Position numbers and translations under genes: made by a program | The notes under the pieces: generated by a model | What the model saw: only the letters and a program-made list of their open reading frames with translations | The model's database searches: none | What the model was told of the DNA's origin: nothing | NCBI GenBank assembly: GCA_023627715.1 | Contig: JAMAHW010000040.1 | Coordinates: forward strand, 248,001-312,000 | DNA length: 64,000 bases | Direction: 5' to 3' | Origin: Periconia sp. R9002 | Taxonomy: Eukaryota; Ascomycota; Dothideomycetes; Pleosporales; Periconiaceae | In this document: in pieces, positions 9,645 through 21,185 of the stretch | How positions within the stretch are numbered: the stretch's first letter is position 1 | Layout of the letters: each line of letters opens with the position of its first letter

Positions 9645-12600
9645 TCAATCATTCAACCCAAACACCCTCCTCAACCCCTGAAACTTCTTCTTCTTGCCCG
9701 ACCGCCCCAACACCACCCCGTTCGCACCATCATCCTTCCAACTCGCGACGCCTGACCGTCCATTCGCCGCCGTCGCAGTGCCCATCGTCGGTGGTGACGA
9801 CAAGCGTGAAGACTGCCTCTTGACGAGCGTTGGTCGGCGACTCCCGACTCCATCCGACGTCTGCGGCCGCGCATCCGCACCATCGTTCGTTGGCCCAGGC
9901 AACGGCCACGAATCCGAGGTTGATCGGCCCCATTGCGGTGTCCCGCGACGTTGGAGTTTGGGCGAGCGTGGGGGTTGGTTGGTGCCGCCTAGCTGTGCCT
10001 CTGCGTCTTCGCCGATGGCGGAGAGCGGCCGGTTGAGATCGCGGTTCACGTCACGGTTGCGGTGTTCTGGGGGCATGGGGATTTCGGCGGCTGCGCTGTT
10101 CTGCGCGGCGATGTCGAAGGGAGAAGGTGGGGACTGTTTCTTCTTGCCTAGACCGAAGAAACCACGTTTCGTCTTTGCTTTCTTGCCGGCTTCCATGGTA
10201 GGCAGGCCGGCGTATTTACTATCGCGCAGTGATCCCGCCGCCAAGGTGGAACCTTGTCCGTTCGTGGCAGCGTTCGTGGCACCGTTTGTTGCCGTGGGCG
10301 TGGGGTTTTCATTCTGAGCTGGGATTTCCGTATCACTTGCCTCGTCTTCCAAGTCGGTCGAGTCGCCGTCCTCGTCACCAGCCTTTCTGGGTATGCCTCT
10401 GACCGGCGTTAGATCAGATGGGAGCTCGTAGCCATCAGAGTCATCAGAATCAGCAAACCGGCTTTGAAAGCGACGCGGAGTATCATCATCCTCATCGCTC
10501 GAGTCGGCGAACCGGCTCTTGAACCGCGATTTCGGAGCCTCAGGAGCAGACGCGTTGGTCTTGGCCTTGCCAAAGCCTTTCGTTTTGGGCGAAGGTGTCT
10601 GGACAGGGGAAGGCGGGGCCTTTTCCTTCCGGAATCTTCCCGCGGGCGAGAGTGACCTGATGCTGAATCTCGAAGACTTCACTCTTGCGCTGGCTGGCGA
10701 CTCCTGCGGGGGTGATGTAGGCCGCATCGATCTTTTCATGGTGGTCGGTGGCTGTGATGTCACAGGTGGTGATATAGATCGCATCACAGGTGCAGGTTTC
10801 GACACTGGGGCAGCACCAGATCGCATGGAGGCACGCATGGTATATCTACCGCCGTCCTGACGATTACGTCGTGGTCGCTGTCGCTGAAAGCTGCTCGCCG
10901 AAGCATCCGAATCGCTGTCATATGTTGGAGCAGGCGCTTTCGTCATTGCCCGAGTGGGTGCTGACGCGCTTTGAGGACGCTGATTGCGCGGGGCAGAGCT
11001 GGCCACTGCAGCGCCTGCTGGAATGTTTCTCTTTTGCAGCGTCCCCTTAGGTGGTTTTGTATCCATGGGAGCCATGCTGTAGCGCGAAGCAGCCAAACCA
11101 GGCGGAATGCTGTTAGCGTTGGTTGAATCGGGCCCGCGCATGGATTTCCGCATCTGTGTATCGCCTGAAGATGAAATGCCTCCTGTAGGGCCATCGCGCA
11201 TGCTCTTTCTAAAGCGGGGCTCTGACGTATTTGTGCCGTTTGTCATTGAGCCGTCTCGCATTGATTTCCTCATGTTGATTTCAGGGGAAGATCTGGCTTG
11301 TGGTGAATCGGTAGGCTTTTTCAAGGCGGATTTACGGGGCTGTGCAGTAGCTGTAGGTTTGGACGTCTTTTGTCTCGGCTTGAAGGGCTCCTCTAAAGGT
11401 TCCCTCGCAGGCTGTTGCTGGTTAGGCGATGCTGCAGTTTGTTTCTTGGCTGGAGTTGAGACAGGATATTCGGTTGGTGACTGCGCCTTCCGTGACTCAT
11501 TAATTCGGCTCCAATGTTCTCTTGTCGCGTCCCACTTATCTCCTTCTTCTCCAGTCTCGTGCCGAAGTCCTGATGGCCCATGTTCAGAAGGTATCGTTGC
11601 GTACTGCGAAGCCATCAACCCTGTACGTTTTGTGACTGGACTTTCGACTACTGCGTCAATGGATCCAAAACCACCTCCTTCGGCATCCGTAAGATCTTCA
11701 TACGCATCGCTGTAGATGCTGTCATTGTCGGACGATTCCGTATCGACATCACGTGACGGTAGTTCCTCAAATCGAATGCTCGGGCCAACAGACGTCGACG
11801 GCGTGGATTGCGCAATAGGTTCGGTTTGGACGATCGGTGCAGCCTGAACGGTCTTCGGCTCCTCCACATCTTTGTCAGATTCTTCATCTTCATCCCAGCC
11901 TCCGGGTACAAATGACCGCTGCCGTTGTACCTTGGGTTCGACCTTCTCGATGGGGAAATCTTTCGTCTCCACGGGGAGAGGAGATGGCGAGGCGGGCTGA
12001 ATCGCAATATCAGGCACTTGGGGCGCTGGTGGCTTGCTTTCCACAGGATTGGTCAACGTCTTTGGTTCCGGTTCGGGCATCGAGGGCGCTTCCTTGGCGG
12101 TAGAGTGGGGCTCAGATTCGATAGGTGCAACGTTTTCGTGGTATGACGAATCGGATTTGTCTGAGTCGGATCCATACCCGGTGCCCTCCACAGTCGTCAC
12201 CTCCGGTGGAAGGGGATCGTTGTTGCGGGCTGCATTCGCAGCGAATTCTTGGGCCAACAAACCGCCTGCTAAGTGATCGCTGGACATTTCCACAGGGGCA
12301 GCAGCAGATGAAGCCGACGCGGAAAGTGAAGAACTGACCGTCTCGGTGACTTTTTCAGGGCCTTCATCGTTGCGTGGCCGCCGATTTTGATCACGAATGC
12401 TGCCAAAAGACGGAAGCACAGGGCGAGGTTTCGAATAATCGTCCAAATCTTCGTCGTCATTCAACGTGCTCCACCTTGATGCCAGCAGACCAGTAGGGGT
12501 AAATGGAGAGTCCGTTTCCGCGTAGGCAGAGACACCCGCAATGACTGGAGCCTCTTCGAAGCTCACCCGAACGTTCTTCTTCTTCTTTCTCGATTCACCG

Positions 12601-14517
12601 TCAGACATGGCGTCCGATGTCTCACTCGGTGGCGCACCATGATTTGGAACTCGTATGTCTAGGACAACTGGCGAGTAGCTGCGCCTCGATGTGGAGGGCG
12701 ATGGCTTGAGTGCCGACTTGGCAGGAGAAACTGAACGAGGTAACGGCTGGTGTTTGATACCATTGAGCTCAGTGGCAACCGGGGCGAAGTGAGCATTGCG
12801 TGGCGGACTGAGTGAGTGATTTCGCTCTGAACGAGTGCTTAATCGATGTTGCAGATTAACGGGAGTGTTCGATTGCGGTTTTGCTGGCTGCGGTTGGAGA
12901 AGCGGGTACGGCCCTTCCAGATTTTTTGCGAATTGTGGTGATTGCACATTGTCATCTGCAGGTGCTTTGGCGTTGTTCGGGACGCTGATTTCGAGCTTGG
13001 GACTAGTGTTTGCCTCCTTTGCAGGTCTCACGTCTTCTCCAGCATGGTCTTCCGAATGCTGCCTTTCAAGGATAGGAGGTTCTTTGCTCAAGTTAGAAGT
13101 GGGTAAATTGAGAGATTGGTGCTCGGAGTATTGAGAGCTGGTCGTGGATATGCCATCGTCGTAGTGTTGCCGAGCAGGGTGCTGTTGAGGAGAAGAGACC
13201 CATTCGTCTACATGCTGAGGAGGTCTAGCCGGTTGTTCCACTCTCCTTGCTTGCGGTGCTTCGTGCTGTTGTGTGTGACTGCCTAAATGCTGTGACTCGT
13301 ATTGGGGTTCGGCACTTAACTCCTCCTCGCTCATAGCTTTGTGCAGAGCAATGGCGTCCCCCTTGTGAATGAATGTCCGCGTAGACGGATCATATACGGC
13401 GAATGGAGATTTCGGGTCCACGACTCGAGGGCCTGCTGAAGTTTGCGGCCGAGCCTGGACAGCGCTTCCACTTGGTTTGGCGCGCATGCTTCCCGTCGAT
13501 AGCCTTGCACCTTCGACCCCGCGTGCCATTTGAGATCTCCTCGTCGATACAGGCCGATTTGCAGCATTTTGAACATGTTGCTGCACGCTGTGGGTCTCAA
13601 ATGAAGATAAACCCTGCGATGTCTTGGGACGTGGTTTTGCGCCTCTAAAGGCCACATCTTCATTAACAACTGGTCCAACGAACCACCCGCTTTGTTGTTT
13701 ACCGTCGCCGTTCCGCCCTGCAGTTGGAGAGGGCGTTTGTTGGGGAGACATCGGACGCGAAAAGTTGACGGATGACCGAGCACCGCCATTGCCTTCGCTT
13801 TCCATCTCCGTCACCTTGGACAAATTTGTCGGAGCTCGCGCTTGTCCCCGGCCGGGGTTAGCTTGAACTCCACGATCCAGACTCACACCTCGCCCTCCGC
13901 CACCTCTTCCCGCGGGAGATCCACCACGATAGCTGGGTTCTAAACTGGATGCGCGACGATGGACAGCGCCCGAAGAAGGCAAAGTTGCGGGTACTTGGGG
14001 AACGGGCGGCGCATCATGATCGATGGGGCTAGATCGACTGGGGGATTTGTCGCGGAACGATCGTTCTGTCATGGAGCCGGAGCTGGAGTGTCTGCGCAGG
14101 TTCTGGGGGCGCACGCTGCCACTCCCTTGCGATGACAGAGAGCCCTTGCGAGCCATGCGCTTTGTGACGGTTTCGCCGACGGGGGTCGGGGTAGGAGTGA
14201 GGGTGCGCAGGGCGGCGGCGGCGGCAGCAGAGGATAGTTGGGCATTGGCATTGGGGTCGCGACTGAAGGCTCTGGTTGCGGCGAGCGAAGCGGACGAGCT
14301 TGGAGGCGCGCTGGGTTGGCGGAGAGCCTGCAGGGATGTGGTGTGAGCATAGCGTGGACATGTGAAGTGTGAATCGCAAATATGTAAAATGGAATGCATT
14401 GCAGGATACAGAGGAAGCAAGGCGTACACGTACGGGATTGGAGGCTGCCCTCTTGCGACTGCTGCCAAACATGGGCATGGCGGCGGTAGATGTGTCTTCT
14501 TTGCTTAGGTAGCTCAA
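9645..14517 (-). CDS. Giant Ser/Pro-rich disordered protein, 1588 residues, two exons
   Basis: Exon 1 is 14434-14517 (28 codons, from MSYLSKEDTSTAAMPMFG to ...AASNP). A 106-bp intron with a GTACGT donor and CTGCAG acceptor covers 14328-14433, and exon 2 is 9645-14327. Joining in phase 0 gives ALRQPSAPPSSSASLAATRAF, which flows into an Ala-rich helix and a KRMARKGS basic stretch. The rest is almost entirely disordered: many SP/TP sites, SxxRSYSP-like repeats, at least five [KRA]SMR motifs between about 10.7 and 11.3 kb, and two related acidic SRFADS-D/E modules. The last residues are KKKKFQGLRRVFGLND, a conserved-looking basic tail. No enzyme domain or membrane span is visible. A cortical, cytoskeletal or eisosome-type scaffold regulated by phosphorylation is possible but is inference only. 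MAAVARG, just above the intron, is an in-frame ATG read through intron sequence and is less likely. Confidence 0.75.
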
Positions 14518-16752
14518 GTCCAGAAAGTGCGACTGGATAATGAATTACAGATTACTAGCGACAGCAGACAGCGGCAACTCGACGGCTAGCTGGTGCCTCG
14601 AATTTCAACACAGGCGGGACTGCATGTGCATGCTGTTTGTGGTGCGGCGGAGGTGTCCGGAAAGAACGAAGAAAGAAAAGGGGGGACAGTACTGGCAATG
14701 CGCAAGGCAAAGGAAATGAGAAGGAGTGGTGGTGTTCAGCAATGGGTGTGAAGAGAGGACAGAGGAATGGAATGATTAGTGATGACGATGGAGGAAGAAA
14801 AGGAAAGGAGTTTGGTGGTGATGATGGCGGAGGAAGGTGGTGGTCCGAGCGGGCGGGAGATGTGTGTCGGAGGTGGAGACGAGGCGAGGCGTGCCGGCAG
14901 GGGACGTCAGATCCAGATTCAAATGGCTGTGCAGTGTGGAGAGAGGGAGTGAGTGAACGGGGGAGGGAGATAAATCAAAAACAGAAAATGTCCGTCCGTC
15001 CGTCGATGCACATGTCGCGAAAAAAGAAAAGATGCTTGCGACGGGGACCCCAAATTCGTCTCTCTAGGCTAATCGGACCCAGTGATGTCATGTCCTCCGT
15101 GGCTCCACAAGCCAGCCATCAAAGCCAGCCAGCATTAAACAAGCATTGTGTACAAACAAGCATCAGAAACAACCAAGTAAATCGTGTAGGCGTCACACAA
15201 ATGCCCGAATAACGCCCTCGCCAACCAATCACCACTTCCACAATCAAGTTATCCAAATTTCTTTTTTTTCGGATAGAGAAGCCCTGCATCAACACAGCCA
15301 CAGGGACGACAAAGACCCGCTGGTTTGTTTCCTGCCGCTACGGATACTGTACGATACGAGGTCGATCTGGAAGATGAGCCTTTATCTCATATACCCATCG
15401 TGGCGTACATATGTACAACCAACCATACACATCCAGCCAGCACAAACAAAGCCCAACCTGATTCCCTCCCTCTCCCTACCGTTACATACCAATAACCCAA
15501 AACCTCATCCACAAACATCCCCAAGCCACGCCCAGTAGCGTCATACCCGCGAAAGCAAGCAGAGAAAGCCACTAACGCCCCGCCATATCGTCATCGCACG
15601 CAACTAATCCCCCTAGCCCAACCCACCCAATCTCCACCTCCTTACACAATGTCCACACAATGCCGTGGAGAAAATCAAAGCAAAAAATACGAAGAACCGG
15701 TCCGATCTACTGTATCATCTCCACGCGTGTGTATCCCTGCCGCACATCGTGTTCTCCCATGCATCATCCCATCCCCATTCTTTCCTTGCCTTGTATGTGA
15801 GGCCCCTCGTGCTGCGTTGTTTCGCGTAGGTGAGGAGTATCAGACGGCGGCGTTTAATAGGTATGCATTGTGTATGTTTGTGCATGAATCATGCGCGTGC
15901 GCGAGTTAATTGGCTTGTTTCGTCATGTTTCACGGTGGAGAGGTCTCGGTGATGAGCGAGGAGGGAGGGAGGACGTGGTTTTAGAGTTGATGGGCTCCTT
16001 CCTTTCTTTCCTTCTCTCGCTGTGGGTCGGTTGGTCCGGACGTCGGAACCGAGGTTTATCCGGGGCGACTCCGCGCGGAGTGCTTTTTTGGACGTCTTCT
16101 TTATTGTGTATGACGCGGGAAGGAGAAGAGTTTCTTTTATTGTTGGTTGGGTATTTGGGAGGTTTGGGGGCGAAGATTCTTGTTGTTGAGGGTGGGTAGT
16201 ATCTTGGGACGGTTGTGATTTATTTCCATTTGTGTGGGGGCTCAGTTCACATGTTGAGAGGTAGAGTGGATAGGGAGGGGTCTGAGAGATGGGTCGAAGT
16301 GATCTTGGGATATAGGCTTTCGCATATTCATTTTTTGATAATTTGTGGTATTGAACGGTTTTTCTGTTCCAGTGTTGATGGTTAGGAGATTTGGCGGGAT
16401 TGGCATTCATGCTGATAATGAAGATGCGGAAGGACGGATACTTCCATTTGTATTTTGATAGATTTGATTTCTGATATTAAAAACACAGAACTCCAACAAC
16501 TTAGACTCATGCTACTTACCCGTCACGATATTAGCTTTACAGTCTCGGTTGCGGGTCAGGGAAGCAACCAGTCTACTGCACCTTCTTCTGTTGCATGTAT
16601 TGCGCATTTCGATCGTCGAACACTTTTCGCTGAGCGTCAAATCTGGCAGAGTTCCTGTGCGCCGTGTCCAGACTTGACATATATGTCCGAAAGCTTTCTT
16701 CTCCTATACTAATTGCACGATGCTAGAGTCAATAGATCCTCCAGGAACTCAC
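14518..16752. other. Long intergenic region with pyrimidine-rich leader
   Basis: The part next to 14518 is upstream of the large gene. On its strand, about 14650-14870 is strongly pyrimidine-rich, typical of a fungal 5' leader or core promoter. TCCG repeats occur at 14991-15004. Further right are A/C-rich then G/T-rich stretches with several open frames (for example 15889-16410 on the minus strand) that lack domains or codon character. No supported gene. Confidence 0.45.
14650..14870 (-). promoter_or_regulatory. Pyrimidine-rich leader/core promoter of the large gene
   Basis: A strong CT bias on the minus strand begins about 130 bp upstream of the ATG at 14517. Such tracts mark transcription starts in many filamentous fungi. 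Extent approximate. Confidence 0.35.
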
Positions 16753-18258
16753 TTACTTTGTTCCAAAACCGAGTACCGTGACTGTGACACCAAACTTAAC
16801 AAGGTCATCGCATGCACCACTAACTTGAATGAAACTGTTGAAATTATCGTGTCGAGCCATTTTCTTCCTTAGAATCAGCTCCTGCAGATTAGTGCCCTCT
16901 GACCGAACGAGAATATTGAGCCCCCGAAGCCACGAGTATAATTCGGGTCTCGGCCACAAATGGATCATCTCAAGACGCTTCAAACTCTCTGGAAAAACGT
17001 TGTGCAAGTTCAGCGGTTCCGACATGCGGCCGAAAAACAGGTTTTGTGGGGCAGTGAGCGACTCAAGCTTCGTGAAGCGTGTGAGGGATATTAGGCGGGA
17101 ATCGTGGGGAAGCCAACCACAACTTTCATTTTCTCGATAAGAATTCTCTGGAGCCCTGATGGTGAGACATTTCAGGCTATCGCGGAGACAATCTATCCGT
17201 GACAGGACCTCCTGGAAACTTGGTCTCTCATATGCAGGTGGCCTGCAAAAATTGGGGAGAGGGCAAAGGGTAGAGAGAGGAAAGATTAATTCCAAATTTG
17301 GCGTGTTTGTGTAGCCTTTTAGGACACTATTTAATTTCTTTTGAAATGACTCTTCATATTCAGGGATTGCCGTCCACATGTCCTGCCCACAGTAAAATCT
17401 TAGTTTCTCGACGTTAGTCGTGTATGTGCCCGGGAGACCAGTGTTCGTGACACCAAGTCGGTAGCTTAGAGTTGAGTCACACATATGGACGGTACATAGA
17501 GTCTGAATCCCCGTGAACCCGGCCGATAAGTCGACTGATCGGAACGAAAGGGTCTCTAGTTTCTGCAGACCAGGTATCTCATGCGCCCGCGGTTTGAGCG
17601 ATCCATCTCGAACAGTCATCAATCGTAGATTAGCGAACAAATCTATATGGCGATCGCTCGGAATAGCGTCAATAGCCAGGGCCCTAATCGGCGGTATCAG
17701 CGCAAAGAGAACGGCCACAAAATGTATTTCGCGGAGAAGACCCGGATTCGTCCCGTACCAAGTATGAGGAGAGGGTTGGCCGATTTCATTTAGTCGAGCT
17801 ATACATTTGCGCATCAGCGCATGAATATCTATGTGGCAGTCTGGGATCTTCGGTATATCCCTGATAACGATGTCAAGGCTACTCATTGCTTTAACCAGCG
17901 AAGGTTTCTCCAACAAGGTCCTCAAAAATAGCAGGCAGGGCGATCTTCGCTTCCGATAGCTGGATGCTGCAATGTGCGGAGCCTGATGCAGGCAAACTTG
18001 TCCGGGCGAGCGAAGGGTACGGGAGACGCTAGATATGCTGACGAGGTCTGCCATTGGCTTCTCCTCGTCAGATATATCAAGTGTCTCTTTGGGGTTGTCA
18101 GGCTGCAAATATCCAAAGATCTTGAACAATAATTCGATCGGGAGAGTTTCGAATTTTGCCGTAATTCCAGAGGTAGAGGGTGATGCAAGAAGCGAAAAGT
18201 CGGTCATTTCTTTCGTCGGGAGTTCGTCCAACATTGTGTGTCTGGGTGCGCTTGCCAA
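16753..18258 (-). CDS. F-box protein, paralogue A
   Basis: A single-exon protein of 501 residues. After ~35 residues comes an F-box, FETLPIELLFKIFGYL, then the block MADLVSISSVSRTL ... APHI ... FLRTLLEKP. The same block recurs in the minus-strand F-box genes starting at 21185 and 28526. The middle has LFALIPPIRALAIDAI and irregular leucine-rich strands, ending in GVTVTVLGFGTK. F-box proteins join substrates to Skp1-cullin-F-box ubiquitin ligases through the F-box, with the leucine-rich part selecting the target. Substrate unknown. The start at 18258 is the first ATG; MLDELPTKEM nine codons on is an alternative. It is transcribed in the same direction as the next F-box gene but with over 1 kb between them. 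Confidence 0.8.
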   Translation of the reverse strand: MASAPRHTMLDELPTKEMTDFSLLASPSTSGITAKFETLPIELLFKIFGYLQPDNPKETLDISDEEKPMADLVSISSVSRTLRSPGQVCLHQAPHIAASSYRKRRSPCLLFLRTLLEKPSLVKAMSSLDIVIRDIPKIPDCHIDIHALMRKCIARLNEIGQPSPHTWYGTNPGLLREIHFVAVLFALIPPIRALAIDAIPSDRHIDLFANLRLMTVRDGSLKPRAHEIPGLQKLETLSFRSVDLSAGFTGIQTLCTVHMCDSTLSYRLGVTNTGLPGTYTTNVEKLRFYCGQDMWTAIPEYEESFQKKLNSVLKGYTNTPNLELIFPLSTLCPLPNFCRPPAYERPSFQEVLSRIDCLRDSLKCLTIRAPENSYRENESCGWLPHDSRLISLTRFTKLESLTAPQNLFFGRMSEPLNLHNVFPESLKRLEMIHLWPRPELYSWLRGLNILVRSEGTNLQELILRKKMARHDNFNSFIQVSGACDDLVKFGVTVTVLGFGTK

Positions 18259-19397
18259 CTGACTGACAATCTAGTTGAATCTTATTAGATTGAAGCGAAA
18301 AGTTGGGATGGGGTGTGAATTTATGAGACTGGAATTGAAATTGAATTTGATCCTCACAGAGTATCGCTACTGCGTATCCGGTGCGAATTTATATGTATAT
18401 ACGGGTAGTGGAAGGCGGAAGTTAGATGGTGGATAGTTTTGTTGGGAAGAGAAGGGTGACTCACCAGACTACCTATGTAGGAACCTTGGAAGCTTCCAGG
18501 CAGATAAATACCACGTGATCAAAGACCCTACCAAGGTAGCTATGTATCATTCTTACTAATGGTTAATATCGCGCATGATTTTGATTACTTGTTTGCGAAA
18601 ACAAACACACGTAAATTATAGGTAGCAATTTAGGTGCACGAGCCACCCTTTTCTGTGAGGCTGATCATCGTTCTTCTTACTTTAGAACTTACTCATAACC
18701 AATATCAATTGATCAAAGTGCAATTAGTGGACTCGATGAGAGAAAAGATGATGTGAAAGATAGTCGCTCATCACATTCAGATAATGCAAACGAGACCCAC
18801 TAGATACAGGCTATTTCCTCTGCTTTAATTTTGATGCTGCGCTAAATTGATCACAGTTAACTAACATTTCCAAGGTTACCAGCAATAAATGAGAAAAAGA
18901 GGTATATATAACGTCACAAAAAACTGCGTAACTGAAGCTTTGATTTCACACCAAGGATCAATGAATTATATAAACTATCGGGTCTGGCTCTTCAACTTGC
19001 CTACCTAGGGAAACTACGATTGCTGGCGGGCCAGCTGACGAAATGTACAAAGCGGGCCATTGTTCATTGACGTATTGTCAATACTCAATCCTAAAAACAA
19101 GAATTCTTTAACTAGCTTAGCGTGGTTAATATTCCGTCACTCCTTTACAATACAGCCAACTTCGACTTGGGAACCACGTTATAAATACGATAATTTGAGT
19201 ATAGGAATAAACAAAAGGAATTAAAACTATTATATGAATGGAATATACATGAAATAATGAAGTGAAAACAAAGATTACCATATCTACGACGCATACTTTT
19301 CGTGTGAGGCATCATATACTTACGACATGCCCTGGTCTTACCAACATTCCTCTCCAGAGGTTACTCGACTTTTCTCGATAAGCGTTCCTGCATCCCT
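18259..19397. other. AT-rich intergenic region
   Basis: Separates F-box genes A and B. AT-rich from about 18560, with scattered CCAAGGTA/CCTAGG-like motifs. No gene. Confidence 0.5.
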
Positions 19398-21185
19398 TTA
19401 CTGTTCGGGCTCCCGCACAACAATCGGGATGGAAATGCTAATAAATCCGCTCTCGACCTCCTCCGTGATCTTAAGCGGGCGGTACAACCCGGGGATCGTG
19501 ACGAGCACAATCTCTTGGAGATTATGCGGGGACCGCTCGAGGTAGTGGAGAAGTGACCTAAGCCATAGGTTGATGCCCTTTTGCTGTACCCGATTGATTT
19601 CCAAGTGTCGCAAACTCGGAGTAATCATGTCGTGAAACGGGTACAGGGCCAGCTCGTGTGCTCGCGTATGCTGATCGTCAAAGTAAAAGGGCTGCGGGAA
19701 CGACACATACCAGAGCCTTGACATTTGCCCCAGGGAGGTAACTGGCCGGATAAAGGGGAGCCACTTGCTGATCGCGTTGTCGTCGTCGCGTGCAGGGGCG
19801 ACGTCGACGGTGAGGACTTCGAGGGTTTCTGAGGCCAGCGTGAGTTTGTTTACGAGACGCTGGGCGTTGGCCCTGTTCATGAAGTCAGCGATCAGTCCCG
19901 TCGACGGTGTCCAGCTACCAGTTGTGTGGATGGGGCCTTGGTTACCATCAAAGGTGACTGAACACTTCGCTAGTTGGGGGAACTGTGCCACGAAGAGCTC
20001 AAATGTGTTGGGATTCCATGGACTCGTTGAATCTTTGAGAACCCACGTCGCAGTTTTGATGTTCAAATTCGTGATGTTGAGATTCTGGGGTGAAATACCC
20101 ACGTGAACCTTCATCAGGTGAAGGTGGTAACGGTTACCCAAGAGGATCTCGTTGCCAATGTCCAGAGTTCGGAGGGTCGGAATGAAGACGAAAGCGGGGG
20201 ATAGATCGACGCCCCTAATTTTCAGCGTCTCCAATTTCTTGAAAACCTGCATCTGATGGTTTCGAAACCCCTGATACCATAACAGGTCACGGTATGTGGT
20301 CAAGTGGAGATGCCGGAACACCTTCGCCACTTCGTCTTCGTCGTTAGTGTAGATATCTTCTCGCCACTTAAAGTAGATAGACAAACCCTTGATTGGTGGC
20401 ATGAGTGCCAAGATGGCAGCCACGAAGGGGGACTCGGTACGTACCGGCGGCCACATTTGGAGCGTTCGGCGAGCTCGTAGCGAGCAATCGTTGATCAGAT
20501 TGCGGGCTTCAGCGGTATAGCCCCTAGTCACCTCCCCGCCGACCTGTATCCCAAGGTCCAGATGCTCCGTCCCATAGCACCGCCAAGGGGCTTCCACTAG
20601 TGTCCGTGCAAATAGGTAGTGGCGCGACTTGGGCCACTCTCGGCGTGTTGAATTGGGGATACTAATCATTCGTCGTGGGAATCGAAAAGGTGCGATGTGT
20701 GGGGAGGCGTACAGAACCTCCGTCACAGGGACATTCAGAATCTTTGCGACTCGTGCTAAGCTTGCCAAATCGGCCATTGCCTCGGCCTCGCTGGAGTTGT
20801 CGTTCTTTCGCACATACCATGCGATTTGGAGAACCAGCTCGTTGGGAAGACCTTCGAGGGTCGCTGCTGGGATGGTTGGGACAGGGGCTGGTGGAGGTGC
20901 AATTGGAGCATCGCTGAGTTCCTGATCGCTGAGTTCCACATCGTCGAGGAACCCCAAGTCGTTACGCCACGCCTCTTGCCTGTGGATCTCATTGCCGTAC
21001 TCGTCATAGGCAAGCACCATATGGTTTTGCTCCTCATGGCTGGGCTCCTCATCGTCAAGCTCCATAGCGCTGGGCTCCTCATCGTTGAGCTCCATAGCGC
21101 TGGACTCCTCATCGTTGAGCTCCTTGTGGTTATGCTCCTCACCGTTGTGCTCCTCCTCAGTAAGCCGCGAATTTGAGGGTCCCAT
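19398..21185 (-). CDS. F-box protein with acidic repeat N-terminus, paralogue B
   Basis: A single-exon protein of 595 residues. Residues ~15-60 are an acidic repeat made of near-identical units (LNDEExSAME, LDDEEPSHEE), encoded by a 30-bp tandem repeat at about 21040-21150. A Glu/Asp-rich linker leads to the F-box LEGLPNELVLQIAWYV, then MADLASLARVAKIL ... ASPHI ... LFARTLVEAP, the same blocks as in paralogues A and C. ILALMPPIKGLSIYF and leucine-rich segments follow. The expected role is a substrate adaptor of an SCF ubiquitin ligase. The acidic repeats are special to this copy and may vary in length between strains. Confidence 0.8.
   Translation of the reverse strand: MGPSNSRLTEEEHNGEEHNHKELNDEESSAMELNDEEPSAMELDDEEPSHEEQNHMVLAYDEYGNEIHRQEAWRNDLGFLDDVELSDQELSDAPIAPPPAPVPTIPAATLEGLPNELVLQIAWYVRKNDNSSEAEAMADLASLARVAKILNVPVTEVLYASPHIAPFRFPRRMISIPNSTRREWPKSRHYLFARTLVEAPWRCYGTEHLDLGIQVGGEVTRGYTAEARNLINDCSLRARRTLQMWPPVRTESPFVAAILALMPPIKGLSIYFKWREDIYTNDEDEVAKVFRHLHLTTYRDLLWYQGFRNHQMQVFKKLETLKIRGVDLSPAFVFIPTLRTLDIGNEILLGNRYHLHLMKVHVGISPQNLNITNLNIKTATWVLKDSTSPWNPNTFELFVAQFPQLAKCSVTFDGNQGPIHTTGSWTPSTGLIADFMNRANAQRLVNKLTLASETLEVLTVDVAPARDDDNAISKWLPFIRPVTSLGQMSRLWYVSFPQPFYFDDQHTRAHELALYPFHDMITPSLRHLEINRVQQKGINLWLRSLLHYLERSPHNLQEIVLVTIPGLYRPLKITEEVESGFISISIPIVVREPEQ
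21040..21150 (-). repeat. 30-bp coding minisatellite in an F-box gene
   Basis: Three to four copies of a 30-bp unit (GGGCTCCTCATCGTTGAGCT then CCATAGCGCT, plus strand) differ by a few substitutions. The unit is a multiple of three, so copy-number change keeps the frame. Confidence 0.8.

Noticed and set aside
9694..14346. Numerous plus-strand open frames antisense to the 1588-residue gene
   Set aside because: Same-region shadows caused by GC-rich third positions; none has a motif.
15889..16410. 173-codon minus-strand frame
   Set aside because: Low-complexity Ser/Pro/Thr composition from C/A-rich DNA, no domain, no splice or promoter support.
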